Part shown: positions 42,072 to 49,943 of the stretch, one piece after another
How positions within the stretch are numbered: position 1 is the stretch's first letter
Layout of the letters: every line of letters starts with the position of its first letter
Assembly (NCBI GenBank): GCA_945879015.1
Contig: CAMCUO010000013.1
Span: 1-54,403, forward strand
Length of the DNA stretch: 54,403 nt
Direction of reading: 5' to 3'
From: Chitinophaga pinensis
Lineage (GTDB): Bacteria > Bacteroidota > Bacteroidia > 2-12-FULL-35-15
Translations under genes and position numbers: made by a program
The notes under the pieces: generated by a model
The model's database searches: none
What the model was told of the DNA's origin: nothing
What the model saw: only the letters and a program-made list of their open reading frames with translations

Positions 42072-42941
42072 TTAAATTGCTTTTAAACTCAAATCTAAGC
42101 TTTTAATATGATGTGTTAATGCTCCTACGGATATAAAATCCACTCCGCATTGAGCATAAGAAGCAATGTTTTTTTCTGTAATGCCTCCTGATGCTTCTGT
42201 TTCGTATTTTCCGTTTATTAGTTTTACAGCTTTCTTTATATCTGCAATCGAAAAATTATCCAGCATTATTCTATGAATTCCGCCAATGGATAAAATTTCT
42301 TTTACTTCGTTTAAATTTCGTGCTTCTACTTCAATGCTCAATTTCTTATTTTTCGATTTCAAATATTTTTTGGAAGCATCAATGGCTTGTTTTATTCCTC
42401 CTGCATAATCTATGTGATTGTCTTTTATCAAAATCATATCATACAAACCAATTCTGTGATTAGCTCCACCACCAATTACTACCGCCCATTTTTCCAATCC
42501 ACGCAAATTCGGACTCGTTTTTCTTGTATCAATTACTTTCGCTTTTGTGCCTTTGCATAATTGAACCAACCGACTTGTTTTTGAAGCAATCCCACTCATG
42601 CGTTGCATACAATTTAAAACCAATCGTTCGGCCAATAAAATAGATTGTGATTTTCCGTCAACAGTTAAAATAATATCTCCCACTTTTATTTTGCTTCCAT
42701 CTTTTATAAAGACTTTCACTTTAAGGGATTTGTCAACTGTTTTGAATATTTCAAGAGCTAGATCAACTCCGGCAAGAATACCATTTTCTTTTACTAATAA
42801 ATGTGCTTTGCCTTTTGCTGCATTAGGAATGCAAGCCAAGGATGTGTGATCGCCATCGCCTACATCTTCAGCTAATGCAGAAACAATAAATTTTTGGATA
42901 TTAAAATTGTAAAGGCGCTCAGGGTTTAACGATTTACTCAT
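42072..42941 (-). CDS. nadC: Nicotinate-nucleotide pyrophosphorylase (carboxylating)
   Basis: Quinolinate phosphoribosyltransferase: quinolinate plus PRPP gives nicotinate mononucleotide and CO2 in de novo NAD synthesis; cytosolic. 289 residues from ATG 42941; another ATG four codons upstream (42953) lies deeper in the previous gene. Motifs: ALAEDVGDGDHTSLACIP at the N-terminus, NCMQRMSGIASKTSRLV, DTRKTSPNLRGLEKWAV with PRPP-binding residues, NHRIGLYDMILIKDNHID, and the glycine-rich ASGGITEKNIASYAQCGVDF near the end. Its start overlaps the DUF4783 gene by eight bases. nadA and nadB are not in the window. Confidence 0.96.
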   Translation of the reverse strand: MSKSLNPERLYNFNIQKFIVSALAEDVGDGDHTSLACIPNAAKGKAHLLVKENGILAGVDLALEIFKTVDKSLKVKVFIKDGSKIKVGDIILTVDGKSQSILLAERLVLNCMQRMSGIASKTSRLVQLCKGTKAKVIDTRKTSPNLRGLEKWAVVIGGGANHRIGLYDMILIKDNHIDYAGGIKQAIDASKKYLKSKNKKLSIEVEARNLNEVKEILSIGGIHRIMLDNFSIADIKKAVKLINGKYETEASGGITEKNIASYAQCGVDFISVGALTHHIKSLDLSLKAI

Positions 42942-43326
42942 TCTCCGTTTCAATTCTAAATTGCTGAATAAGCGTTTGAGTACCAGTGGTTTTTATTAAA
43001 AAATAGGTTCTGAATTTTCCGTTTGCTGTTTCCAATGTTCCAATTACATATTGAGAACCAGCTTTTGGTTGACTTTTATGAGCAACGGTATAAGATTTAA
43101 CTGGGTGCTTTGTGAAAAAATCTTTCAAAATCATTTCCGCTTGTTGTTTACTATAAACATCTTCCTTCTCAATTACTTTCAAGTCGATATTGTCTATAAA
43201 AAATTTAGAAATGTTTTTTGGATTACCAGAGCGGATTGCAGCAGCAATATCATCAATCACATCAATTGTAAATGCAAAAGAAGAAATAGAAATAATGAAT
43301 AAAATAAATGCGGTTCTGATTTTCAT
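42934..43326 (-). CDS. DUF4783 family exported protein
   Basis: 130 residues. Signal peptide 1-19 (MKIRTAFILFIISISSFAF), then a compact alpha/beta domain of the DUF4783 type: DVIDDIAAAIRSGNPKNISK, then FFIDNIDLKVIEKEDVYSKQ, then ILKDFFTKHPVKSYTVAHKS, and the closing YFLIKTTGTQTLIQQFRIE. The fold suggests a relative of the SnoaL/NTF2-like group. Function unknown. The gene overlaps the start of nadC by eight bases, an association I recall as common in Bacteroidota; whether it is functional is not known. Confidence 0.88.
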   Translation of the reverse strand: MKIRTAFILFIISISSFAFTIDVIDDIAAAIRSGNPKNISKFFIDNIDLKVIEKEDVYSKQQAEMILKDFFTKHPVKSYTVAHKSQPKAGSQYVIGTLETANGKFRTYFLIKTTGTQTLIQQFRIETENE

Positions 43327-43454
43327 TGTTTTTAATTATATAGCAGAGTAAAAGCAATTATTAAGCCATTTTCATACAAAATTGAAGGTTCTTTCAATTT
43401 TAGTTTGCTATACCACAAAAATATAGTTTTTTTGCATTGATAAACAAACCAATT

Positions 43455-43928
43455 ATGAAAATTACGCTTATTCTTAATGGCAAAACAGAGGAAGATTATC
43501 TAATCATGGGCATTTCAGCCTATGAAAAGCGATTGAAACATTATTTGACCTTCGAAACAATAGTCATTCCAGCCTTGAAAAACACCAAAGCCTTGAGTAT
43601 TCTGCAACAAAAGGAAAAAGAAGGGGAACTATTGTTTAAGGAGATAGAGAGTTCGGATAAGCTGATTTTATTGGATGAAAATGGGAAGGAGTATAATTCT
43701 GTTGAGTTCTCTGGTTTTCTTCAGCAACAAATGAACTCGGGAATTAAAAATTTGGTTTTTGTAGTGGGTGGACCATATGGTTTTTCGGATGCAGTTTATA
43801 AACGTGCTAATGGAAAAGCAGCTTTGTCAAAAATGACTTTCTCACATCAAATGGTCAGATTGTTTTTTGTTGAACAGCTTTATAGAGGAATGACGATTTT
43901 GAAGAATGAACCCTATCATCACCAATAA
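43455..43928 (+). CDS. rlmH: 23S rRNA (pseudouridine1915-N3)-methyltransferase
   Basis: SPOUT-class enzyme that methylates pseudouridine 1915 in helix 69 of 23S rRNA, using S-adenosylmethionine. 157 residues from ATG 43455 (MKITLILNGKTEEDY); a TTG at 43437 would add six residues foreign to the family. The trefoil-knot signature is present: LILLDENGKEYNSVEFSGFL, then FVVGGPYGFSDAVYKRANGK, then the C-terminal LSKMTFSHQMVRLFFVEQLY and RGMTILKNEPYHH. Single gene, divergent from the DUF4783-nadC operon and convergent with the CvfB-like gene. Confidence 0.96.
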   Translation: MKITLILNGKTEEDYLIMGISAYEKRLKHYLTFETIVIPALKNTKALSILQQKEKEGELLFKEIESSDKLILLDENGKEYNSVEFSGFLQQQMNSGIKNLVFVVGGPYGFSDAVYKRANGKAALSKMTFSHQMVRLFFVEQLYRGMTILKNEPYHHQ

Positions 43929-44019
43929 TTTGAAAATTTGGAAATGAGCTAATTTGGAAATGAACTATTTAAGTATTGATTCGATTTAATCATTTTCAAA
44001 TTCTCAAATTGACACATTT
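43929..44019. repeat. AT-rich AATTTGAAAATTTGG repeats between convergent genes
   Basis: Several copies of AATTTGAAAAT / AATTTGGAAAT on one side and their complements (ATTTTCAAATT) on the other, able to fold into a long imperfect stem. Probably serves as a two-way terminator for rlmH and the CvfB-like gene. The same unit occurs at 6670-6705, in the start region of the LysM gene. Confidence 0.6.
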
Positions 44020-44844
44020 TCAAATTAATTCAACGCCCTTATCAGTCAACTTCACCAATCTCTCTCTGTAAAGAGCTCCAATTGCTTTTTTAAAAGCTTT
44101 TTTACTAATTTGAAGTTTTGCTTTTATTTCTTCTGGTGCACTGTTGTCGTTTAAGGCTAAGAATCCGTTTTCGTCTTTAATTAATTTTAAGATTCTCCAT
44201 TTTACATCGTCCACTAATTCGTATCCACTTTTTTGTAAACTCAAATCTATCTTTTCATCTTCGCGAACACGTTTTACAAATCCTTGCATTTTATCACCTA
44301 CACGAATGGCTTCGTAAATTTCATTTTTATAGATCAAACCTGTGTAAAGATCATTTACAATAGCATTGAAACCAAGGTCTGTTTCAGAATAAATCAACAA
44401 ATCAACTATGTCTCCTTCTTGTACATCTATGTCTTCACGAATAATGAATCGACTTAATTTTGTTGAACCAACTAATCTGTCTGTTTCTTCATCTAAATAA
44501 ACAAATACCACATAGCTTTTTCCAGCATCCATACGTTGAGCTTGTTCACGAAATGGAACCAATAAATCCTTATCCATCCCCCAATCCATAAACGCTCCAA
44601 TTTCATTTACTTGTTTCGCTTCTAAAAAAGCAAATGTATCGGCTATAGCGAAAGGCTTTACTGTGGTTGCAATTAAACGATCGTCAGAATCTCTGAACAC
44701 AAAAACGTTTAATGTATCACCAATTTTTGTTCCTTGAGGAACCCATTTAGTAGGCATCAAAATTTCTACCTCACCCTCACGAAAGTAAATTCCGAAATCC
44801 AATTCTTTTACTACTTCTAAATCGTTATATTCTCCTACTTTCAT
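44020..44844 (-). CDS. CvfB-like S1 RNA-binding protein
   Basis: 274 residues made of consecutive S1-type OB domains: VGEYNDLEVVKELDFGIYFR (1-65), AFLEAKQVNEIGAFMDWGMDKDLLVP (about 70-135), and GDKMQGFVKRVREDEKIDLSLQ (about 195-222). A C-terminal winged-helix follows, with ISKKAFKKAIGALYRERLVK. This matches CvfB/YitL, an RNA-binding regulator first studied as a virulence factor in staphylococci; in Bacteroidota it probably acts in translation or RNA turnover. Cytosolic. Monocistronic, with the repeat-filled spacer 44845-45161 upstream. Confidence 0.9.
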   Translation of the reverse strand: MKVGEYNDLEVVKELDFGIYFREGEVEILMPTKWVPQGTKIGDTLNVFVFRDSDDRLIATTVKPFAIADTFAFLEAKQVNEIGAFMDWGMDKDLLVPFREQAQRMDAGKSYVVFVYLDEETDRLVGSTKLSRFIIREDIDVQEGDIVDLLIYSETDLGFNAIVNDLYTGLIYKNEIYEAIRVGDKMQGFVKRVREDEKIDLSLQKSGYELVDDVKWRILKLIKDENGFLALNDNSAPEEIKAKLQISKKAFKKAIGALYRERLVKLTDKGVELI

Positions 44845-45161
44845 TGTGTGATTAATTCTAAATAATGATTTTTACTAATAACTATGATTCTCATCAATCT
44901 CCCTAGCCCTCTTTTCAAAGAGGGAATTAGATTTTCTTCAGTATTATATCAATAGCCAACAACTAACATTCTCTTCAATCCCCCTAGCCCTCTTTTCAAA
45001 GAGGGAATTAGATTTTCTTCAGTATTATATCAATAGCCAACAACTAACATTCTCTTCAATCCCCCTAGCCCCCTTTTCCAAGGGGGAATTGGATTTTTTT
45101 ACGACTATAACTATAGTCAACAACTTCAAATAACTCCACTTTCCGTTCTCCTAACTCCCAA
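44845..45161. repeat. 317-base spacer with three tandem 81-base repeats
   Basis: The core CCCTAGCCC(T/C)C starts at 44901, 44982 and 45063, an exact 81-base period. Units one and two are nearly identical; the third diverges after its hairpin. Each unit has a hairpin (CCCTCTTT with AAAGAGGG; CCCCCTT with AAGGGGG in the third), followed by AATTAGATTTTC and an AT-rich filler containing CCAACAACTAACA. No open reading frame, tRNA or spacer-like variable segment is seen. A related unit in inverse orientation lies at 52567-52628. Confidence 0.85.
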
Positions 45162-45527
45162 CTAAATATTCCCTTCGTGTTCGTCTCGTTTTTTTACTCC
45201 TTCTAATAGTGAAGTAACTAGTGATAAAATAAAACTAAATAATAATGCATACCAAAATCCTTCTACTTTGAATCCATCTACAATTTTAGCGGCAAGTAAA
45301 ATCATTAATGCATTTATCACCAATAAAAATAATCCGAAAGTGAAAATTGTTACAGGAATTGTAAGTATAATCATGATTGGTTTTACAACTGCATTTAAAA
45401 ACGATAATACAGCTGCAACAACCAATGCAGTTAAAAAATTATTTCCTTCAATACTAACTCCTGGTAAAATAGAAGAGGAAATCAAAACGGCTAATGTGAC
45501 GATGACCAATTGAATAATGAATTTCAT
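45162..45527 (-). CDS. Small four-helix membrane protein (phage-holin family IV-like)
   Basis: 121 residues from ATG 45527 (MKFIIQLVIVTLAVLISSSI); an upstream start would overlap the end of the FAD gene and its promoter. Four hydrophobic helices with short loops, including VVAAVLSFLNAVVKPIMIIL and ILTIPVTIFTFGLFLLVINA, the marker of the mycobacterial-type four-helix holin superfamily IV. Despite the name these chromosomal proteins are not phage genes. It ends in a charged tail (KKRDEHEGNI). Function unknown. Own promoter at 45548. Confidence 0.88.
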   Translation of the reverse strand: MKFIIQLVIVTLAVLISSSILPGVSIEGNNFLTALVVAAVLSFLNAVVKPIMIILTIPVTIFTFGLFLLVINALMILLAAKIVDGFKVEGFWYALLFSFILSLVTSLLEGVKKRDEHEGNI

Positions 45528-45547
45528 TGCTTTGTTTTTTAATTTTG

Positions 45548-45555
45548 CAAAGGTA
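45548..45555 (-). promoter_or_regulatory. -7 box (TACCTTTG) of the holin-like gene
   Basis: Exact TAnnTTTG on the minus strand, 20 bases before the ATG and just past the stop of the FAD gene. Confidence 0.5.
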
Positions 45556-45556
45556 A

Positions 45557-47143
45557 TTATTTTAAAGCTGCTATCGCATTTGCACATTTTTGACCGTCAA
45601 TTGCTGCAGAAACAATTCCTCCTGCATAGCCAGCGCCTTCTCCGCAAGGGTATAAACCTTTAATTTGAGGATGCTCCCATGTTTCTTTATTTCTAGGAAT
45701 TCGGACTGGAGATGATGTTCTGGATTCTACTCCTACAATTACTGCATCATTGCTTAAATAGCCTCTCATCTTTTTTCCGAATTCTATAAATCCTAATTGC
45801 AATCGTTTTCCTATTTCGGCAGGAAGTAATTCATGTAACGGAGCGGATTTAATTCCTGGTTGATAAGAAACATCGGGTAGGAGTGGAGACAATTTCCCAT
45901 CCACAAAATCTTGCAATCTTTGAGCAGGAGCAGTTTGTCCATTGTTGCCTCCTGCCACAAAAGCCATTTTTTCTAATTCTTGTTGATAGCGCAATCCAGC
46001 TAATGGTCCATGTGACGCAAATTTTTGAAAATCTACGGATTCTATCGTCACAACAATTCCTGAATTAGCAAAAGGATTATTTCTTTTGGATGGAGACCAA
46101 CCATTTGTAACTATTTCTCCGGCTGCTGTAGCACAAGGAGCAATAATTCCACCCGGGCACATACAAAAAGAATATACTCCTCGTCCAAGAGCTTGGTGAA
46201 CCATGCTATAAGATGATGCAGGAAGGAAGTCACGTTTTTTTACTACTTCATTTAAATTGCAATGATATTGCAATGAATCAATTAAAGCTTGAGGATGTTC
46301 AACGCGAACACCCATTGCGAACGTTTTCCCCTCAATTAAAATATTTTTAGAATTTAATAATTCAAAAATATCTCTTGCACTGTGTCCTGTTGCTAGTATT
46401 ACTGAGTCGGCAATAAATTCAGTTGTGGTATCTGTTTCTAATTGCTTGCAAACAACTCCTTTTATCGAATTGTTTTTTATAATCAAATCAATTACATGAG
46501 TATTAAAATGTATTTCTCCGCCATTGTCGATAATAGTTTGACGCATGGCTTCAATTATTTTCGGAAGTTTATTTGTACCAATGTGTGGATGGGCTTCAAT
46601 TAAAATGTTTTCATCTGCACCATGTGCGACAAACAATTCGAGTACTTTAGTAATATCACCACGTTTGGTTGAACGTGTGTAAAGCTTTCCATCACTATAA
46701 GTTCCAGCACCACCTTCTCCGAAACAATAATTCGAATGTGGATTTACAATTCCTTCTTTGTTAATGGCAGCTAAATCTCTTCTTCTGTCTTTTATATTTT
46801 TTCCTCTTTCAATCACAATTGGTTTCATTCCTTTCTCGATCAATTCGAGTGCAGCAAATAATCCTGCTGGTCCGGCTCCGATAACAATGACAGGAGTTTG
46901 TGAAGAAACATTGGAGTAATTAAGTTTATAGTTCGGACTTTCAGGAACTTGTTCGTTTACATAAACATCAATCTTTAAATTGATCTTTACATTTCGGGAA
47001 CGTGCGTCAATCGAACGTTTAATAATTTTAATAAAAGAGATATTGTTTTCAGGAATGTGTAATTGCTTTGCAGCGATTGTTTTAATTACACTTTCGTTGG
47101 ATGCCTCTTCAGGTGAGAGAACTAAGTTGAGTTCGTTTTTCAT
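45557..47143 (-). CDS. FAD-dependent dehydrogenase (COG2509 type)
   Basis: 528 residues, cytosolic flavoprotein. An N-terminal domain (1-80) resembles the small RNA-binding-like domain of this family (ISFIKIIKRSIDARSRNVKI). The dinucleotide-binding motif VIGAGPAGLFAALELIEKG lies at 87-105. HSNYCFGEGGAGTYSDGKLYTR near 136-157 is characteristic of the COG2509 dehydrogenases. Further FAD contacts are seen in SVILATGHSARDIF and in the C-terminal GLYPCGEGAGYAGGIVSAAIDG. The substrate is unknown. The gene stands alone between a repeat-bearing spacer and the holin-like gene. Confidence 0.9.
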   Translation of the reverse strand: MKNELNLVLSPEEASNESVIKTIAAKQLHIPENNISFIKIIKRSIDARSRNVKINLKIDVYVNEQVPESPNYKLNYSNVSSQTPVIVIGAGPAGLFAALELIEKGMKPIVIERGKNIKDRRRDLAAINKEGIVNPHSNYCFGEGGAGTYSDGKLYTRSTKRGDITKVLELFVAHGADENILIEAHPHIGTNKLPKIIEAMRQTIIDNGGEIHFNTHVIDLIIKNNSIKGVVCKQLETDTTTEFIADSVILATGHSARDIFELLNSKNILIEGKTFAMGVRVEHPQALIDSLQYHCNLNEVVKKRDFLPASSYSMVHQALGRGVYSFCMCPGGIIAPCATAAGEIVTNGWSPSKRNNPFANSGIVVTIESVDFQKFASHGPLAGLRYQQELEKMAFVAGGNNGQTAPAQRLQDFVDGKLSPLLPDVSYQPGIKSAPLHELLPAEIGKRLQLGFIEFGKKMRGYLSNDAVIVGVESRTSSPVRIPRNKETWEHPQIKGLYPCGEGAGYAGGIVSAAIDGQKCANAIAALK

Positions 47144-47194
47144 TTTGTTTCAGGCACGTTTTTATCGTGCAATTGTGATTCTCTTCCTTTCCCA

Positions 47195-47250
47195 TTCGTC
47201 CCTCGACTCCGCTCGGGATGACATCCCTTGGGTCGGGCTCAGGGTGACGG
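47195..47250. repeat. Two adjoining palindromic repeat units
   Basis: Unit one, TCCCTCGACTCCGCTCGGGA plus TGAC, and unit two, TCCCTTGGGTCGGGCTCAGGG plus TGAC, both of the GACTCCGCTC/GGGTGAC family seen at 25783-25902. They fill most of the 185-base spacer between the FAD gene and porT. Confidence 0.7.
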
Positions 47251-47328
47251 ATATGTAAGACTTGTTTTATTCTATATTTTTAGCAACCACAGATTCTTAA
47301 TATTCGTTTTGATTAGTTATCCGTAACG

Positions 47329-48042
47329 CTAGCCTTCAAATGTAATCGACACCAAAAATACTTTTGAATTTAATTTATCAATTGAATTTGAATAAACGGT
47401 ATTGTCTTTTATCAATAAATTTCTTGTTCCAATACTTAATTTGCCTTCGATTGCAAATTTAAAATATTCAAAATAAAATTCCGCTCCGGCACCAACTTCA
47501 TAGCCAAAATCATCGCGTTTTAGTTTTACAATTTGCTCATTAGGATCGGTGCTGGTTACGGATTTTCTTTTTGATGCTAAATCCAGGCTATAGCTACCGC
47601 CTGCAACTATATATGCCCCAAAATTATCTACTCGTTTCGAACGTAATTTTATATTAAGCGGGAAATTTAAAAAAGTAGATTCAATTGATTTTTTTCTAAC
47701 TATTGTATCAAAGCCTTCAAATGAATACTCTAAATTTCTTTCAGCAAATGAAAGATTAGGAATAAAACGTAATGTTATGTATTGATGAAGCATTAACTCA
47801 GAAATAATTCCAAGGTTAAAACCATATTTTGGAACAGAAACAACACTTTTTAATGTATCAAAACGCTCAAAATGTGGAGCCGGATGGATAATAAAATTTG
47901 CTCTGTTTACACCTATCGTAAAGCCAAAATGCAATCGCTCTTTGTAATAGGTTGGCAGATTTCCTCTACTCTCTTGAGCAAAAGTAATACTGCTAGCAAA
48001 AACAAGCAGTAGAACGAGTATGTATTTAGATAAGTTTTTCAA
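47329..48042 (-). CDS. porT: PorT-like outer-membrane beta-barrel protein (T9SS)
   Basis: 237 residues. Signal peptide 1-22 (ends SITFA), then an eight-strand-barrel-like sequence: LHFGFTIGVNRANFIIHP, KYGFNLGIISELMLHQYITL and LRFIPNLSFAERNLEYSF, then ESTFLNFPLNIKLRSKRVDN and AYIVAGGSYSLDLASKRK, ending SKVFLVSITFEG. PorT is a T9SS component needed for secretion of type A and B cargo. The call rests on this pattern and on its position directly after ubiE/menG, an order I recall from other Bacteroidota. It fits with the several T9SS cargo genes in the window. A generic outer-membrane-barrel annotation is the alternative. Confidence 0.78.
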   Translation of the reverse strand: MKNLSKYILVLLLVFASSITFAQESRGNLPTYYKERLHFGFTIGVNRANFIIHPAPHFERFDTLKSVVSVPKYGFNLGIISELMLHQYITLRFIPNLSFAERNLEYSFEGFDTIVRKKSIESTFLNFPLNIKLRSKRVDNFGAYIVAGGSYSLDLASKRKSVTSTDPNEQIVKLKRDDFGYEVGAGAEFYFEYFKFAIEGKLSIGTRNLLIKDNTVYSNSIDKLNSKVFLVSITFEG

Positions 48043-48080
48043 TTTTTGCTTTAGTCTAACGCTAATTTCGTTGATTTATT

Positions 48081-48833
48081 TTACTTTTTAGCAATATAAA
48101 TAGATGCAACCCCAAATGTAACGGGAATCGCTTTTGTATCTTTAAATCCAGCTTTTTTTAAAACGTTTAAAAACTCGTCTCCGGCAGGAAAAGCTTTTAC
48201 CGATTCAGGTAAATACGTGTATGCTGAATTATCTTTTGAAAATATTTTTCCGATAGTTGGAGTAATAAATCGGAAATAAAAATGATAAATCTGTTTGATT
48301 GGAAAAGCACTTGGTTTTGAGAATTCTAAAATCGCAACCATTCCATTTTTATTTAATACGCGGTAAATATCATTAATTCCTTTTTCTAAATTTTCGAAAT
48401 TACGAACTCCGAAACCTGCAGTAATTGCATCAAAGGAATTATCTAAAAAAGGTAAATTTTCAGAATCGCCTAATTTTAATTCAATCTTATTTTTTAATCC
48501 AAGCTTGTTAATTTTTTCTATTCCAATTTTTAACATCCCTTCTGAAATATCAACGCCTATAACTTTATCAGGATTTAATTTCATTGCTTCAATCGCAAAA
48601 TCTCCTGTTCCTGTTGCAATATCTAAAATATTTTTTGGATTAACTTCTTTTAATAAACTCACCGCTTTTCTTCTCCAACCCTTGTGAATGCCCATTGAAA
48701 GCAATTGATTGAGGAAATCATATTTGGGAGCAATGTTGTTGAACATGGTCGCAACCTGTTCTTTTTTGCTGGTAGTTAAATCTTTATACGGAGTTACTGT
48801 TTGGTTCACTTGTTCAGTAGTTAATTGGTTCAT
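48081..48833 (-). CDS. ubiE: Demethylmenaquinone/ubiquinone methyltransferase
   Basis: Class I SAM-dependent methyltransferase that makes menaquinone from demethylmenaquinone (MenG activity). 250 residues. N-terminal KEQVATMFNNIAPKYDFLNQ and LLSMGIHKGWRRKAVSLLKE are the family pattern 1. SAM site ILDIATGTGDFAIEA at 69-83, then IGVDISEGMLKIG, and AGFGVRNFENLEKGINDIYR, pattern 2. Menaquinone is the respiratory quinone expected in this group. 27 bases after the heptose kinase and 38 bases before porT, so these three and aspC probably share a transcript. Confidence 0.96.
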   Translation of the reverse strand: MNQLTTEQVNQTVTPYKDLTTSKKEQVATMFNNIAPKYDFLNQLLSMGIHKGWRRKAVSLLKEVNPKNILDIATGTGDFAIEAMKLNPDKVIGVDISEGMLKIGIEKINKLGLKNKIELKLGDSENLPFLDNSFDAITAGFGVRNFENLEKGINDIYRVLNKNGMVAILEFSKPSAFPIKQIYHFYFRFITPTIGKIFSKDNSAYTYLPESVKAFPAGDEFLNVLKKAGFKDTKAIPVTFGVASIYIAKK

Positions 48834-48860
48834 TAGTATTGTTGCCTGTTCTTTGTGTTG

Positions 48861-49898
48861 TTACAGTTTTAGTTTTAGGGCTTCCGCTAACAATTGTTTT
48901 TTGTCTATGGGTACAACTCCAACTTTTTCACATACTAAGCCACCCGCCAAGTTCGCTAATGTTGCGGTGATTACTTGTGATAAATTTGCTGCCAAACACA
49001 ATGCTGCAATACTCACAACGGTATCACCAGCTCCTGAAACATCAGAAATGTTGCGAATGTGTGCTGGTACCAATGCTTTTGTTTTTGCGCTGTGTGTATA
49101 GACTCCTTTTTCGGAAAGTGTAATTAATGCTGTTGTTATGTTTTGTTGTTTGATAAATCCACTTACAACTTTTTCCAATTCTTTTATGTTATTGTGATTG
49201 AAATCGATTTTTAAACCTTCTTTCAATTCTTTCAAATTCGGCTTGAATAATGTAATTCCTGTATAGTCCATAAAGTTCTTTCTCTTTGGATCTACAACTG
49301 TTGGAATTCCTTTTTGTTTTGCAAGTGCAACAACCGTTTTTATCAATTCTGCATTGATTGCGCCTTTATCATAATCTTCAAAAATGATAACATCTATTTT
49401 ATCTGAAGTAATTATTTTTTTTATTTCAGAAATCAGAGCTTGTATTTCTTTGCTATCGATACTGCTTTCAATTTCTTCATCAACGCGTAACATTTGGTGA
49501 TTACTGCTAATGACTCTGGTTTTAACAGTAGTAATACGTTTTTTACTTTTCAGTATTCCTTTTGCAGAAAGTTTATTTTCTTTTAAAAGTTCTAAAAATG
49601 TTTTTGCTCCATCGTCATCACCAATCACAGAACATAAAATTGGATTTGCACCCATTGCTTGAATATTCAAGGCAACGTTAGCTGCACCACCCAAACGGTT
49701 TTCTTTTTTATTGATTGTAACAACTGGAACAGGTGCTTCTGGAGAAATACGATTTACATTTCCCCACATATAAGCATCAACCATCACATCTCCAATGATG
49801 AGGACGTTAAGTTTGTTGAAAGATTTGAAGACCTCACCCCAGCTTTCTCCAGAGGAGAGGGAGACAGTTTTCGAATCTTGTTTTGATTTTTGCTTCAT
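48861..49898 (-). CDS. rfaE1: D-glycero-beta-D-manno-heptose-7-phosphate kinase (kinase-only form)
   Basis: PfkB-type kinase that phosphorylates heptose-7-phosphate at C1 on the way to ADP-heptose for the LPS core. 345 residues, the kinase half only; the cytidylyl/adenylyltransferase domain of bifunctional HldE is absent. Motifs: VLIIGDVMVDAYMWGNVNRI near 33-52, SPEAPVPVV, NRLGGAANVALNIQAMGA, VDPKRKNF, and the catalytic base Asp292 in DVSGAGDTVVSIAALCL. The first 23 or so residues are not conserved, and residues 12-23 (VSLSSGESWGEV) are coded by a dispersed palindromic repeat. The native start may once have been nearer FKSFNKLNVL. Member of the aspC - rfaE1 - ubiE - porT run. Confidence 0.92.
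   Translation of the reverse strand: MKQKSKQDSKTVSLSSGESWGEVFKSFNKLNVLIIGDVMVDAYMWGNVNRISPEAPVPVVTINKKENRLGGAANVALNIQAMGANPILCSVIGDDDGAKTFLELLKENKLSAKGILKSKKRITTVKTRVISSNHQMLRVDEEIESSIDSKEIQALISEIKKIITSDKIDVIIFEDYDKGAINAELIKTVVALAKQKGIPTVVDPKRKNFMDYTGITLFKPNLKELKEGLKIDFNHNNIKELEKVVSGFIKQQNITTALITLSEKGVYTHSAKTKALVPAHIRNISDVSGAGDTVVSIAALCLAANLSQVITATLANLAGGLVCEKVGVVPIDKKQLLAEALKLKL
49831..49864. repeat. Palindromic repeat forming the N-terminus of the heptose kinase
   Basis: CCTCACCCC ... TCTCC...GGAGA...GGGAG unit, in frame in rfaE1 (residues 12-23). It is a relative of the intergenic unit at 23544-23583. Confidence 0.75.
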
Positions 49899-49943
49899 CC
49901 TTAGGTCTCGTTATCTTAAATATTTACTAAGATTTAGAGTTGT

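Noticed and set aside
44899..45096. CRISPR-like array
   Set aside because: Only three units, with an 81-base period and filler that is also repeated between units rather than variable spacers; no cas genes are nearby.
45162..45527. Phage gene, suggested by the holin-family name
   Set aside because: The four-helix holin-IV-like family is common on bacterial chromosomes and there are no other phage genes in the window.
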